Shown: positions 7,605-16,553, numbered from the stretch's first letter. The stretch is 36,896 bases of DNA from Brevibacterium mcbrellneri ATCC 49030 (GCF_000178455.1 NZ_ADNU01000019.1:1-36896); one strand, 5' to 3'. The notes: generated by a model from the sequence alone, not told the origin. A program made the numbers and translations.

Positions 7605-8750
7605 TCAGCGCATGCGGATACCGGCAATCACACCTTGCAGGTTTTTGACATGAGCCTGTGGCGACGACTGGCGCGCCAACAACGACGCTTCTCGCCCAGC
7701 GTCCACAAGCACACCAGGATTCTGCGCGCACGCAACAATTGTGTCAGCGAGATCTGAAGCTTCACTCCCCGCGCATTCCACAACAGCATTACCGAACTCC
7801 GCACCCAACACCGGGTCACACACGAAAGTGGGACGACCTCGGGCCGCTGACTCCAAAATCACCATAGGCTGATTATCAAAGCCATACGATGTCAACAGCG
7901 TCGCATGCGCTTCATCAATCAAAGACACAACCTGCTCATGCGGAACGGCGCCAACAAAGTGGATAAAAGAATCGTTCACACCTCGAGGTCGTTCACCGCC
8001 TGCCACGGTCAGTTCCACCTGGGCTCCCCTACGACGCGCTAACCTCACCGCTTCAAGAGCCACATCCAAGCGCTTCTCGGGGGCGAACCGGCCAATCCAC
8101 AGAAGCCGCAATGGCACCTCGGGCTGTAACGGGCGCCCGCCTGGGGCCACCTCGGCGACATTCGACACCACACTCACGTTCGCAAGACCCGCGTCACGTA
8201 AGCGCTCAGCTTGATGCGCGGAGGGCGAGATCACCGCATCAGCCTGCTTGGCCAAAGCCAGCGTCATGCCACGCAGGGCAGAATCCAAGGGCCGATCCGC
8301 CAACCGTAACCGTGGCTGTTCTAACCCCGTGACCAACTGATGAAAAACGCGTGCAACAGGAGCAAACGGCTGAGTTACGAGTGGCGCGCGCCAAAAAAAA
8401 GTGTGCACCGTGTGCAAGGACGGAATCCCCAACCGCTGAGCCTGCGCAACCGCAGTAGCCGCCAACCCGAACTCCGAATGCACCATAACCGCTTCAACCC
8501 GGTGCTGTTTGAGCGTCCGATGCATCCATGCGTGGAGAACAGAATTTGCTCGCACTACGGGAAGTTCAAGGCTACGAACCCCCCGAGGTGGTCGCACCAC
8601 AGTCACGCCCGGAAAGTGAGTCCGGGGAAAGTCAGGGACGATCACCACGACGGGGAACTGTTGTGACCAAGCACGAATCTGGGCCATGAGCGCAGTCTGT
8701 GCGCCCCCCGTATATCGAAGCGAATAGTCACATACGACAGCGAGCTTCAC
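7605..8750 (-). CDS. GT4 family glycosyltransferase
   Basis: A 381-residue GT-B fold glycosyltransferase of family 4, cytosolic or membrane-peripheral. The N-terminal acceptor domain begins KLAVVCDYSLRYTGGAQ, the glycine-containing loop. VHTVHTFFW-type residues follow near 110-120. The donor domain carries WIGRFAPEKRLDVALEA and the C-terminal YGFDNQPMVILESAARG region. In that last motif the usual EX7E pair reads DX7E. The acceptor and sugar cannot be predicted; PimB-like mannosyltransferases are among its relatives. The start is GTG at 8750, which overlaps the phosphatase stop as GTGA and has GGAGGAG seven bases upstream. That SD lies partly in a hairpin, suggesting coupled translation with the phosphatase. 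Confidence 0.85.
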   Translation of the reverse strand: MKLAVVCDYSLRYTGGAQTALMAQIRAWSQQFPVVVIVPDFPRTHFPGVTVVRPPRGVRSLELPVVRANSVLHAWMHRTLKQHRVEAVMVHSEFGLAATAVAQAQRLGIPSLHTVHTFFWRAPLVTQPFAPVARVFHQLVTGLEQPRLRLADRPLDSALRGMTLALAKQADAVISPSAHQAERLRDAGLANVSVVSNVAEVAPGGRPLQPEVPLRLLWIGRFAPEKRLDVALEAVRLARRRGAQVELTVAGGERPRGVNDSFIHFVGAVPHEQVVSLIDEAHATLLTSYGFDNQPMVILESAARGRPTFVCDPVLGAEFGNAVVECAGSEASDLADTIVACAQNPGVLVDAGREASLLARQSSPQAHVKNLQGVIAGIRMR

Positions 8751-9358
8751 GCACAGGCTCCTCCGGCGAAACGCCGGAGCATCCATGCATCGTTTCGCTG
8801 AACAAAGTGGACGTATTCGCAGTTGTCGAGCACGCCTAGACGTGCATAGTCCGTTTCAGAAGACAGGCCCATCATCAGTTCAGTGGCACCACGGATCACT
8901 GCTCCGTGGGCGACCATTGCGACCACGTCGTTATCATCGCAGGTCTTCAGCAGTCGGTGCACAGAGTCGTACACACGCTGTGAGGACTCGAGGCGACTTT
9001 CCCCGCCAGGCGGGCGGACATCTTCCCCGCTCTTCCACTTCGCGAGCAGGTCCGGCCACTTTTGATCAATTTCGTCGCGAGTAAAACCTTCCCAGTCACC
9101 CACGCTGATTTCACGTAGCCCCTCGACTAGGGTCACAGTCAATCCGGTTGCTGTTGCTAGCGCTTGTGCGGTAGCCCGAGCACGCGTGAGATCTGATGCA
9201 AAGATACGCGTAATGCCACTGTTTTGCAGGGTAATTGCCAAAGCGTGCGCCTGCTGTTCACCGGTTTCGTCGAGCGGAACGTCAATCTGCCCTTGGAACC
9301 GACCTTCTTTGTTAAAGGCTGTACGACCGTGTCGGATGAGATAGAGCTCGCGTGCCAT
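8747..9358 (-). CDS. Histidine phosphatase, GpgP-like
   Basis: A 203-residue member of the histidine phosphatase (phosphoglycerate mutase-like) superfamily. The phosphoacceptor is His10 in LIRHGRT. Glu83 in LREISVGDWEG is the likely proton donor, and His151 in VAHGAVIRG is the second catalytic histidine. In M. tuberculosis the gene in this position (nadD-rsfS-this gene) is glucosyl-3-phosphoglycerate phosphatase GpgP. Position and residues make that the best guess, but a general 'phosphoglycerate mutase family' role is not excluded. The start MARELYLIRHG at 9358 has AGGGA just upstream and lies 7 nt after the rsfS stop. An extension to 9418 would overlap rsfS and adds no conserved sequence. 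Confidence 0.85.
   Translation of the reverse strand: MARELYLIRHGRTAFNKEGRFQGQIDVPLDETGEQQAHALAITLQNSGITRIFASDLTRARATAQALATATGLTVTLVEGLREISVGDWEGFTRDEIDQKWPDLLAKWKSGEDVRPPGGESRLESSQRVYDSVHRLLKTCDDNDVVAMVAHGAVIRGATELMMGLSSETDYARLGVLDNCEYVHFVQRNDAWMLRRFAGGACA
8758..8779 (-). promoter_or_regulatory. SD-occluding hairpin before the glycosyltransferase
   Basis: In the minus-strand mRNA, CTCCGGCG and CGCCGGAG (8779-8761) form a perfect 8-bp stem with a UUU loop. The last four bases of its 3' arm (GGAG) are the first half of the GGAGGAG Shine-Dalgarno (8764-8758) for the GTG at 8750. The hairpin lies in the final codons of the upstream phosphatase gene, so a translating ribosome would open it. Confidence 0.6.
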
Positions 9359-9365
9359 GCTGTCC

Positions 9366-9776
9366 CTATTCGTGGTGAGCGCTGTCAGTGTTGTTGTTCT
9401 CAGTTTCCTGTTTGTCAATCTCAGGAACTGAAATCACAGGGCTGTCTTTCCACAGCCTGTCGAGACCGTAGAATTCGCGGTCGTCGCGATTGAAAACGTG
9501 AACCACGATATCCGAATAATCCAACAGAACCCATGTGCCTTCGCCGCGACCCTCGCGGCTCTTCGGCTTAAGGTTGTGTTCTTTCAGAAGAGTTTCCTCG
9601 ACTCCGTCAACAATCGCATCAACTTGTCGGGCATTCGATGCCGACGCGATCACAAAGGCGTCTGTGATAACGAGCTGTTCAGAAACATCCACAATCACAA
9701 CGTCGGTAGCGAACTTCTGAAGAGCGCCTTTCGCAGCACTGCGGGCATACGCGATGGTTTCATCGGTTGCGGGCAA
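9366..9776 (-). CDS. rsfS: Ribosomal silencing factor RsfS
   Basis: A 136-residue RsfS/Iojap/YbeB protein that binds ribosomal protein L14 and blocks 30S-50S joining in nutrient-poor conditions. Recognisable segments are DVSEQLVITDAFVIASASN (residues 30-48), RQVDAIVDGVEE (50-61) and EGRGEGTWVLLDYSDIVVHVF (75-95), matching the family core. The start is TTG at 9776, preceded by AGAAAGG six bases upstream; no ATG or GTG fits. A Glu/Asn/Thr-rich tail ends the protein. It sits between a low-complexity membrane protein and the GpgP-like gene, in the conserved nadD-rsfS order. Confidence 0.95.
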   Translation of the reverse strand: MPATDETIAYARSAAKGALQKFATDVVIVDVSEQLVITDAFVIASASNARQVDAIVDGVEETLLKEHNLKPKSREGRGEGTWVLLDYSDIVVHVFNRDDREFYGLDRLWKDSPVISVPEIDKQETENNNTDSAHHE

Positions 9777-9788
9777 AAGAAAACCTTT

Positions 9789-10958
9789 CTAGAACAGCAT
9801 GATCAGGGCAACGATAACAAGCACAATTGCGCACACGCCACCGATACCTAAAACGATGTACGGTAAAACCAAAGAGCGTTCGCCAGCGAGAATTTCTCCA
9901 TCCTGATGCGTCACCGAGCGCGCAGACATGGGTTGGGCCACTCCGATGTCGTCGTGGGGAGGCCATTCGTCGCGCGTAACCTCTGGTTCTTCCTCAACCG
10001 ATTCCAGTGGGCGAGTTACACAGGACGCGGCCCGAGACCGCTCATCGTCTGTATAAACAGAGTACTGTGGTTTGTCAGTGTGAGGCGCTTTCGTTGATGT
10101 CTGAGACTCAGGTTCCTTCTGGCTCTCTGTACTGACCACGGGAACTGCCCCACTAATCACACGAATGCCTTCGGCGTTCGGTGGTTTTACGATTGGTGAC
10201 TTACGCGAACGCGGTGGTGCCGCTTGTGCGCCTCCCGGCTCTGTGTCAGAGCTCGTCTTGTCGTCTTTGCCAGCGCTCTTGTCGCCTGTACTCGTCTTGG
10301 TTGCATACTGTGCTTGATCCGTCTTTGTAGCGGAAGGCTTGCTGCCGGCATGTTCTTCCGAAGTTGCCTTCTCTTCTGCCGGCTTCTTCTGCTCAGCTTG
10401 CTTCTCAACAGGATTGATTTCAGCAGGTGCTGTCGCCACCGACTGAGTGGCACCGAGTTGCGTCATGGGCTTTGCCAGAACCGGCTTCTTCAGCTCAGGC
10501 TCTTTCGCTTCTAACTTTTTATCTACAAGCTTATGTTCAGGCTCCTTGTACGCGACCTCCTGAACTGCGGGCTTTTTCGCCTCAGGCTCTTTATCCTCAG
10601 CCTTTTTGGTTTCAGTCTCTGTTGGAGCGGATGTTGGTTCCTGCTCTGACTGGTAGCGCAACGTCAGGTCGGAGTCATCGGATATCTCAGGAGCCTGCCC
10701 GTGTTTCCGCATCCATGCCTTACGCTCAGCTCGCGAAGCGAACATTGGGGGCTCTGCAGGCGTTAGTTCCTCTTCTACCTGTTGTTGCCCAGCTTCCGGT
10801 TGCACCTGCGGAGGGGTCGGTGATTTAGCCGTTGTGGTGGAGGCCGGAACAGTTTCCTCAGCAGCAGGAGATTCAGCAGCGTCGTTGAGCTTCTGGGCTT
10901 CTGCAGCGCGCTTCTCAGCTTCTCTGCGTTCCCGCCTCGACATGTACTGCTCAGCCAT
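9789..10958 (-). CDS. Low-complexity tail-anchored membrane protein
   Basis: I do not recognise a named family. This 389-residue protein is almost wholly disordered: an Ala/Glu/Lys/Pro-rich region (residues 20-330) ends in one hydrophobic helix (about 363-389, [23 protein letters not shown]), so the bulk should lie in the cytoplasm. Two basic SRxER motifs occur near the N-terminus ([11 protein letters not shown] and [11 protein letters not shown]). Imperfect KEPE/KKP repeats fill residues 115-165. The ATG at 10958 follows AGGAG and overlaps the nadD stop by 8 nt, so it is coupled to nadD; rsfS follows after 12 nt. A scaffold or membrane-tethering role is only a guess. Confidence 0.75.
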   Translation of the reverse strand: MAEQYMSRRERREAEKRAAEAQKLNDAAESPAAEETVPASTTTAKSPTPPQVQPEAGQQQVEEELTPAEPPMFASRAERKAWMRKHGQAPEISDDSDLTLRYQSEQEPTSAPTETETKKAEDKEPEAKKPAVQEVAYKEPEHKLVDKKLEAKEPELKKPVLAKPMTQLGATQSVATAPAEINPVEKQAEQKKPAEEKATSEEHAGSKPSATKTDQAQYATKTSTGDKSAGKDDKTSSDTEPGGAQAAPPRSRKSPIVKPPNAEGIRVISGAVPVVSTESQKEPESQTSTKAPHTDKPQYSVYTDDERSRAASCVTRPLESVEEEPEVTRDEWPPHDDIGVAQPMSARSVTHQDGEILAGERSLVLPYIVLGIGGVCAIVLVIVALIMLF

Positions 10959-11556
10959 TCTCACTCCTGTAAAGATTGTGCTTGTTGATGTACTGCACGA
11001 CGCCGTCCGGCACTAAATACCACACCGGCATGTAGTTCTCAACGCGGTCACGGCAGTCTGTTGACGAAATCGCGAGAGCGGGGATATGCATGAGACTCAA
11101 CCGATGTTCGGGAAGTCCCTTTCTTGTCAAGTCGTGCCCTGGCCTGCTCACTCCTACGAAGTGTGCAAGGGAAAACAGTTCATCAACGTCTTTCCACGAA
11201 AGGATCTGTGCCAGAGCATCGGCGCCCGTGATGAAGAAGAGTTCTGTTTCATGCCCATAGATCTGTACTAGATCTCGCAGTGTATCGATTGTGTAGGTGG
11301 CCCCTGGACGGTCCACGTCCACGCGCGACACGGTAAACTGAGGGTTCGACGCTGTTGCAATCACCGTCATGAGGTAACGGTGCTCAGCGTGCGATACTTC
11401 ACGATCAGACTTTTGCCACGGGCGTCCCGTGGGCACAAATACAACTTCATCTAGGTCAAACTTGGCTGCCACTTCACTTGCGGCAACTAAGTGTCCGTGG
11501 TGGATGGGGTCAAAGGTTCCGCCCATCACACCAACTCTGCGCACAGAACTTGTCAT
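10951..11556 (-). CDS. nadD: Nicotinate-nucleotide adenylyltransferase
   Basis: A 201-residue NadD, which converts nicotinate mononucleotide and ATP to deamido-NAD in NAD synthesis. The nucleotidyltransferase motif [11 protein letters not shown] lies near the N-terminus (residues 12-22). [18 protein letters not shown] and the C-terminal ISSTDCR (ISSTxxR signature) are also present. The ATG at 11556 starts one base after the stop of the 51-codon membrane protein gene (TGATATG) and has no clear SD of its own, so it is probably translated by coupling. The frame extends to 11604 without conserved sequence. The stop overlaps the next gene by 8 nt. Confidence 0.95.
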   Translation of the reverse strand: MTSSVRRVGVMGGTFDPIHHGHLVAASEVAAKFDLDEVVFVPTGRPWQKSDREVSHAEHRYLMTVIATASNPQFTVSRVDVDRPGATYTIDTLRDLVQIYGHETELFFITGADALAQILSWKDVDELFSLAHFVGVSRPGHDLTRKGLPEHRLSLMHIPALAISSTDCRDRVENYMPVWYLVPDGVVQYINKHNLYRSENG

Positions 11557-11557
11557 A

Positions 11558-11713
11558 TCAGTGACGGTGGGAAATGCCCTTCCACGACAGCGTAATAATG
11601 CCAAGCAGCATCAAAATGCTGAACGCAATAACTCCGTACCAGATGGGGTGCATTGGCAAGTCAACAACCGTTTCGTGCGTTTCCTGTGCCAGCACTACCA
11701 AAGCAGACGTCAC
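11558..11713 (-). CDS. Small single-helix membrane protein (51 aa)
   Basis: A short gene in the gap between proA and nadD. GTG at 11713 is preceded by a strong AAAAGGAG. The frame runs 51 codons to TGA at 11558 and ends one base before the nadD ATG. The protein has an acidic N-terminal segment ([10 protein letters not shown], residues 11-20), a [18 protein letters not shown] helix (about 23-42) and a short basic end (WKGISHRH). The layout (D/ELP-M-HP-W-G followed by a helix and an RH end) matches small uncharacterised proteins found upstream of nadD in related actinomycetes, as far as I recall. Function unknown. Confidence 0.8.
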   Translation of the reverse strand: MTSALVVLAQETHETVVDLPMHPIWYGVIAFSILMLLGIITLSWKGISHRH

Positions 11714-11791
11714 GTCTTCTCCTTTTATATGTGTTTGTAAGGCCTGTATATGATTGTAGGATTTTACGGCAGTTCTTAGTGTCTCACGAAT

Positions 11792-13075
11792 CTACGAGCG
11801 AACCTGACCCGACCCATGCATGACCCATTTTGTTGTGGTGAGTTGCGTGAGTCCCATGGGTCCACGCGCGTGAAGCTTTTGCGTGGAAATTCCAACTTCG
11901 GCTCCTAAACCGAACGCACCACCATCGGTGAAACGCGTCGAGACATTTACTCCCACAGACGCTGAGTCGATTGTGGACACGAAGAGCTCTGCATTCGACA
12001 GGTCATTCGTGACAATCACGTCAGTGTGCCCTGACGAGTATTCGCGAATGTGCTCGATGGCAGCCTCGATGTCCTCGACAACCTTGATAGCGATCTCAAG
12101 GTCCAGGTACTCCTTGTTCCAGTCCTTACGTGTGGCACGCTGAACCTTGACACCGTCCGGCGCGTACTCTGCAACTGTTGGGTCACCATGGATGACCACA
12201 TTGGCATCGTTGAGTCCCTCAAGAATGCGTGGAAGAACTCGACGTGCGGCCTTTTCGTGAACCAACAGCGTCTCGAGCGCATTGCACACACTGGGTCGCT
12301 GGGCCTTTGAGTTAACCACAAGCTTTGTGGTTGTCCTCACCGTAGCCGACGCGTCAATAAACATGTGAACATTACCCACCCCAGTTTCGATTACCGGGAC
12401 GGTTGAGTTCATGACAACAGTTTGGATGAGCTCAGATCCGCCACGCGGAATCAAAAGGTCAACGTACTCTCGCGCATTCATCAGCACGCGCGCACCTTCG
12501 CGACCCCACTTATCGATCCCATTGATCGAGTTTTCCGGTAGCCCTGCAGTGACGAGAGCATCACGCAAGAGACTGATGAGCACTGTGTTAGACGACTGCG
12601 CGAGCGAGCCACCGCGCAAGACACTCGCGTTACCCGACTTAAGTGCAAGAACCGCGATGTCAACCGTCACATTTGGGCGCGCTTCATATATGGCGCCAAT
12701 CACGCCCATGGGCACGCGCATCTGAGTGAGGTGGATGCCGTTTGGGAGCCTACGCCCTTCGACGATTTCACCCACTGGGTCTGGTAGTGAAACAACGTCG
12801 CGTACAGCCTGAGCAATCGAACGCACCCGCTCGTCGGTCAGGCGCAAACGGTCTATCAGCCCTTCGTCCGTTCCCTTTTCACGTGCTTTCTCAATGTCCT
12901 CGTTGTTCGCTTCGAGGATCTGTTCCACATTGTTTTCGAGCGTGAGTGCGATCTGTTCAAGAGCAGCGTGCCGCTCCGCTGTCGAAGAAACGCTGAGAAC
13001 AGCTGATGCGTCCTTTGCGCCCGCTACAACTCTCGTAACTGCGCGAGAGATCTTTGGGTTAACATCCTCGGTCAT
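11792..13075 (-). CDS. proA: Glutamate-5-semialdehyde dehydrogenase (gamma-glutamyl phosphate reductase)
   Basis: A 427-residue ProA, the NADPH-dependent reduction of gamma-glutamyl phosphate in proline synthesis. The aldehyde-dehydrogenase-like fold shows MGVIGAIYEARPNVT (residues 123-137), LLIPRGGSELIQ (207-218), IETGVGNVH (229-237) and the catalytic Cys264 in QRPSVCNALETLLVH. The C-terminal FTDGGAFGLGAEVGISTQKLHARGP region is complete. ATG at 13075 overlaps the proB stop by 4 nt (ATGA), so the two proline enzymes are coupled. Length is normal for the family. No intrinsic terminator is evident in the 78 nt before the next gene. Confidence 0.97.
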   Translation of the reverse strand: MTEDVNPKISRAVTRVVAGAKDASAVLSVSSTAERHAALEQIALTLENNVEQILEANNEDIEKAREKGTDEGLIDRLRLTDERVRSIAQAVRDVVSLPDPVGEIVEGRRLPNGIHLTQMRVPMGVIGAIYEARPNVTVDIAVLALKSGNASVLRGGSLAQSSNTVLISLLRDALVTAGLPENSINGIDKWGREGARVLMNAREYVDLLIPRGGSELIQTVVMNSTVPVIETGVGNVHMFIDASATVRTTTKLVVNSKAQRPSVCNALETLLVHEKAARRVLPRILEGLNDANVVIHGDPTVAEYAPDGVKVQRATRKDWNKEYLDLEIAIKVVEDIEAAIEHIREYSSGHTDVIVTNDLSNAELFVSTIDSASVGVNVSTRFTDGGAFGLGAEVGISTQKLHARGPMGLTQLTTTKWVMHGSGQVRS

Positions 13076-14217
13076 AGACGTCCTTCATAAGCACTGTCGG
13101 TGAGCACCAAGTCGTTCCGGTGCACTACTTCTTTACGATAGTCACTACCATAGCGATCTCCCAAGACTTCGGTTGTTAGACCGTACATACGTGGAAGTTC
13201 TTCTGAGGAAAAGTTTGTCATACCCCGAGCGATAAGGTCTCCTTGCGGATCCACAATGTCAACTGGGTCACCGGATTCGAATTCTCCAGTCACGTGAGTG
13301 ACTCCAGCTGCTAGAAGGCTGGTGCCCCTTTTGAGGACTGCTTTGGCAGCGCCGGCGTCAATCCGAATGGTGCCGTTGGTTGAAGCCAGGTGCGCTAGCC
13401 ACAACATTCGGGTTTGGCGCCGTTTGTGGGTGACAGCGAAGTAGGTTCCCACGTCCTCGCCCCTGAGCGCGGCTGCGCAGTTGTCCGCCGAGGTGACAAG
13501 AGTTGGGATGCCCGAGTCAGTCACCATGGTTGCGGCGAGGATTTTGGTTCGCATTCCCCCAGTACCCACACTCGACCCGGCTCCCCCGATACTCAGTTGC
13601 TGGATTTCACTGGGGTGGGAGACAAACTCGACCCGCCGAGAGTCTGGGTCTGCAGGGTGGGCCGTGTACAGAGCGTCGACGTCGGTAAGCAGAACGAGTG
13701 CGTCGGCGTGCGAGAGCTGCGCGACAAGAGCAGACAGCCGATCGTTGTCGCCGAACCGGATCTCCGAGGTAGCAACCGCGTCATTCTCATTCACAATTGG
13801 CATGAATCCCAGTGCCAACATGCGGTCGATGGCACGCTGTGCGTTGCGGTACTGGGTCCTGCGGATGAGTTCGTCTGCTGTGAGAAGCACCTGTGCCGGC
13901 ACTAAACCGTATTCAGCAAGCACTTTGAAGTACGCAGACATCAAAATACCTTGGCCAATCCCGGCTGCTGCTTGTTGCGTGGCGAGATCCTTGGGGCGTG
14001 TGACAGCTTCCATAGGGCCCATACCAGCAGCGATAGCACCCGAGGACACCAGAATGACTTCTTTTCCGTTCAGCCGAAACTCGGCAAGGGTACGTGCGAC
14101 CTTTTCTAATGCGTCTGTGTTGAGGCCTGTCGGGGTTGTAAGGGAGCTGGATCCAACTTTGACCACGACACGTGTCGCACCCGCTATTGCTTCGCGTGTC
14201 TCCTCATATATGCTCAC
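13072..14217 (-). CDS. proB: Glutamate 5-kinase
   Basis: A 381-residue ProB, which phosphorylates glutamate to start proline synthesis. The amino acid kinase domain (residues about 12-250) contains VVKVGSSSLT, SSGAIAAGM, NENDAVA and GTGGMRTKI. A C-terminal PUA domain (about residues 285-365) is present (GTSLLAAGV, FESGDPVDIVD, RGMTNFSSEEL). The start is GTG at 14217, sharing one base with the obgE stop (TAGTG). There is only a weak purine stretch upstream, so translation is likely coupled to obgE. Feedback inhibition by proline is typical of the family. Confidence 0.97.
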   Translation of the reverse strand: MSIYEETREAIAGATRVVVKVGSSSLTTPTGLNTDALEKVARTLAEFRLNGKEVILVSSGAIAAGMGPMEAVTRPKDLATQQAAAGIGQGILMSAYFKVLAEYGLVPAQVLLTADELIRRTQYRNAQRAIDRMLALGFMPIVNENDAVATSEIRFGDNDRLSALVAQLSHADALVLLTDVDALYTAHPADPDSRRVEFVSHPSEIQQLSIGGAGSSVGTGGMRTKILAATMVTDSGIPTLVTSADNCAAALRGEDVGTYFAVTHKRRQTRMLWLAHLASTNGTIRIDAGAAKAVLKRGTSLLAAGVTHVTGEFESGDPVDIVDPQGDLIARGMTNFSSEELPRMYGLTTEVLGDRYGSDYRKEVVHRNDLVLTDSAYEGRL

Positions 14218-15746
14218 TAATCACTTCTTTCTTCCCGTGCACGCTTTTCAGCAAGGCGTTCGGCTTCGAGTTCAGCGCGCGCTTCAGCCTTTGCGTCCAT
14301 GCGTTCGTGGAAGGCAGCCTTGCGTTCCTTACGCGTCGCACGCTGGTCGTCCTCAAGACGCATATCTGTTCCCCGGGCTCCCAAGAGTTCCGCACCGCCA
14401 ACCATGGTTGGGTCCCAGTCAAAAACGACCGAGTTGTCATCAGGACCAATCACAATCGTGTCTCCTGGGTGAGCACCCATGGAAAAAAGCTTCTCTTCTA
14501 CTCCCAGTCTTTCAAGCCTGTCAGCCAGGTATCCAACCGCTTCGTCATTTGAGAAGTCTGTTTGGTAAACCCATCGTTGAGGCTTTGACCCCAGAACACG
14601 GTAGACAGGACCTTCGGAGGTCTCCTCAAGCACAATGTCGAACCCGGCGTCATTTACCGCTACTGGCCGTACGATCTGCCGGACAGGAGCATCTTCGACC
14701 TGAGCGCGCCGTTCACGCTCTTCTTTGACCAACTCAGCCATCGCAAAGGACAACTCTTTTAGGCCTTTGTGGCTCACTGCAGATATTTCAAACGTGCGGT
14801 AACCAGCAGCTTCGAGTTCCGAACGCACCATGTCCGACATGTCCTGACCGTCTGGCAGGTCGGTTTTATTCAGTGTGACTAGAGCGGGGCGTTTCGACAG
14901 AGGAAGAAGGTCGCCTGACGGGTCGACTTCAACTTCATACTCCGCGAGTTCAGCCTCGATCGCGTGCAAGTCACTGACCGGGTCCCGGTCAGACTCCCAC
15001 GTGGCCATATCAATCACGTGAACCAAGGCGGCACAGCGTTCGATGTGGCGCAAGAACTCCAGCCCCAGACCTCGGCCTTGGGCGGCACCTGGAATGAGAC
15101 CGGGAACGTCTGCAACTGTAAAGCGAACGTCGCCAGCTTCAACAACACCCAAGTTTGGCTTCAGCGTAGTAAAGGGATAGTCGGCGATCTTGGGGCGAGC
15201 CGCAGACAGCGCCGCAATCAGTGAAGATTTACCAGCCGACGGGAAGCCGACCAGAGCAATGTCAGCTACCGACTTAATCTCGAGAACGAGTTCACGCTCT
15301 TCTCCGGGTTCGCCTAAAAGCGCAAATCCCGGTGCTTTGCGTTTCGTCGATGCCAGTGCCGCGTTACCCAATCCACCACGACCACCTCGTGCGGCGATGA
15401 ACTCAGTGCCGATTCCCATAAGATCGGCGAGCACATGGCCATCTTTAGTTTTCACCACGCTGCCTTCAGGCACGAGCAACACCAGGTTCTCACCGTTGAC
15501 ACCATGGCGAAGATCGCCCTTGCCTACTCCCCCGTTTTCGGCCTTACGGTGAGGCGAACGGTGGAATGGAAGCAAAGTTGTGGTCTGATCATCGACCCGC
15601 AGAATTACATCTCCACCGTCGCCACCGTTGGCTCCGTCGGGTCCACCAAGAGGCTTAAACTTTTCGCGTCGCACTGACACACAGCCGTGCCCACCATTAC
15701 CTGCTGTCACATGTAACGTTACGCGATCAACAAATTCAATAGCCAC
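14217..15746 (-). CDS. obgE: Obg/CgtA GTPase
   Basis: A 509-residue ribosome-assembly GTPase. The glycine-rich Obg fold covers residues 1-158. The G domain shows G1 GFPSAGKSS (167-175), a switch region around YPFTTL (190-195), G3 DVPG (213-216), G4 NKTD (293-296) and G5 SAVS (322-325). The OCT domain (about 360-440) precedes a charged Arg/Glu/Ala-rich tail (465-509) typical of actinobacterial Obg. It binds the 50S subunit and links GTP/ppGpp level to growth. The start is GTG at 15746 with AGGGAG six bases upstream. It follows rpmA, as in most bacteria, and shares one base with proB. Confidence 0.97.
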   Translation of the reverse strand: MAIEFVDRVTLHVTAGNGGHGCVSVRREKFKPLGGPDGANGGDGGDVILRVDDQTTTLLPFHRSPHRKAENGGVGKGDLRHGVNGENLVLLVPEGSVVKTKDGHVLADLMGIGTEFIAARGGRGGLGNAALASTKRKAPGFALLGEPGEERELVLEIKSVADIALVGFPSAGKSSLIAALSAARPKIADYPFTTLKPNLGVVEAGDVRFTVADVPGLIPGAAQGRGLGLEFLRHIERCAALVHVIDMATWESDRDPVSDLHAIEAELAEYEVEVDPSGDLLPLSKRPALVTLNKTDLPDGQDMSDMVRSELEAAGYRTFEISAVSHKGLKELSFAMAELVKEERERRAQVEDAPVRQIVRPVAVNDAGFDIVLEETSEGPVYRVLGSKPQRWVYQTDFSNDEAVGYLADRLERLGVEEKLFSMGAHPGDTIVIGPDDNSVVFDWDPTMVGGAELLGARGTDMRLEDDQRATRKERKAAFHERMDAKAEARAELEAERLAEKRAREERSD

Positions 15747-15778
15747 GGTTCTCCCTTAAGTTTTCCCTGTAAACACGT

Positions 15779-15807
15779 GTGGGGTGAGCCGTAACGACTC
15801 ACCCCAC
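15779..15807. terminator. Strong hairpin between rpmA and obgE
   Basis: GTGGGGTGAG (15779-15788) and CTCACCCCAC (15798-15807) form a perfect 10-bp stem. On the minus-strand RNA it extends to 13 pairs around a UUA loop (one G-U). Downstream RNA lacks a run of U, so it may be a weak terminator, attenuator or processing site that lowers obgE expression relative to the ribosomal protein genes. Confidence 0.5.
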
Positions 15808-15824
15808 CAGTGTAAATAAATCAA

Positions 15825-16076
15825 TTAGCCAGCAACGATGTTGACAACCTTGCGTCCGCCCTTTGCGCCGAACTCAACGGTTCCAGCAGCCAATGCGAAC
15901 AGCGTGTCGTCTCCACCACGGCCCACGTTGATACCGGGGTGGAACTTGGTTCCACGCTGACGAACAAGAATTTCGCCTGCGTTAACAACCTGACCACCGT
16001 AGCGCTTTACGCCGAGTCGCTTAGCGTTTGAGTCGCGACCATTTCGAGTCGAGGAGACTCCCTTTTTACTTGCCAT
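15825..16076 (-). CDS. rpmA: 50S ribosomal protein L27
   Basis: An 83-residue bL27, near the peptidyl transferase centre. The N-terminus reads [20 protein letters not shown], followed by [23 protein letters not shown], the family signature. There is no extra N-terminal peptide of the kind cleaved in Firmicutes. It follows rplU by 18 nt and forms the conserved rplU-rpmA pair. Confidence 0.98.
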   Translation of the reverse strand: MASKKGVSSTRNGRDSNAKRLGVKRYGGQVVNAGEILVRQRGTKFHPGINVGRGGDDTLFALAAGTVEFGAKGGRKVVNIVAG

Positions 16077-16094
16077 TTCTAAACTCTCCTACCG

Positions 16095-16403
16095 CTACTT
16101 AATGCCGGTGATCTTGAGGCGCGTCAGGTCCTGACGGTGACCGATGCGCTTCTTGTATCCAGTCTTGTTCTTGTACTTCTGAATGACAATCTTTGGTCCG
16201 CGGTGTTCGCCGACAACTTCAGCAGTCACTGCCATTTTTGCCAGAGCAGAAGGCTCGTGGGTAACGGTCTCACCGTCTACGTGCAGGACAACGTCAAGTT
16301 CAACAGAGTCACCAATGTCAGCTTTGATCCGATTCACGGTGATAGTGTCGCCAACGCTCACTTTTTCCTGGTGACCGCCGGCACGGACGATGGCATAAAC
16401 CAT
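16095..16403 (-). CDS. rplU: 50S ribosomal protein L21
   Basis: A 102-residue bL21 that binds 23S rRNA. The [18 protein letters not shown] start and the C-terminal [22 protein letters not shown] motif are diagnostic. The start has AAGGAAGGT upstream. A leader of about 110 nt separates it from its promoter and contains a small GCGCTC/GAGCGC-type hairpin (near 16424-16440). I cannot tell whether that leader is an autoregulatory site. Confidence 0.98.
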   Translation of the reverse strand: MVYAIVRAGGHQEKVSVGDTITVNRIKADIGDSVELDVVLHVDGETVTHEPSALAKMAVTAEVVGEHRGPKIVIQKYKNKTGYKKRIGHRQDLTRLKITGIK

Positions 16404-16523
16404 GTACGATACCTTCCTTCTGTATGCGCTCTGGCGAGCGTACTCATGTCAGCAGACGTTCCTTGGACCATTTGTCCCATTACGAGGAAAATCCAGCCGA
16501 GGCGCCAAATGCACCGACGAATC

Positions 16524-16552
16524 ATTCTACTCACAAAGAACTTCCTGAGCAA
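16524..16552 (-). promoter_or_regulatory. Promoter of rplU-rpmA
   Basis: On the minus strand, TTGCTC (16552-16547) and TAGAAT (16529-16524; 5 of 6 bases of TATAAT) are separated by exactly 17 nt. It lies immediately downstream of the chorismate mutase stop. The predicted start is near 16517, giving a leader of about 110 nt. Confidence 0.6.
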
Positions 16553-16553
16553 G

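Noticed and set aside
13481..14728. 415-codon plus-strand frame across proB and obgE
   Set aside because: It crosses two well-defined minus-strand genes, is Ser/Arg-rich and lacks motifs.
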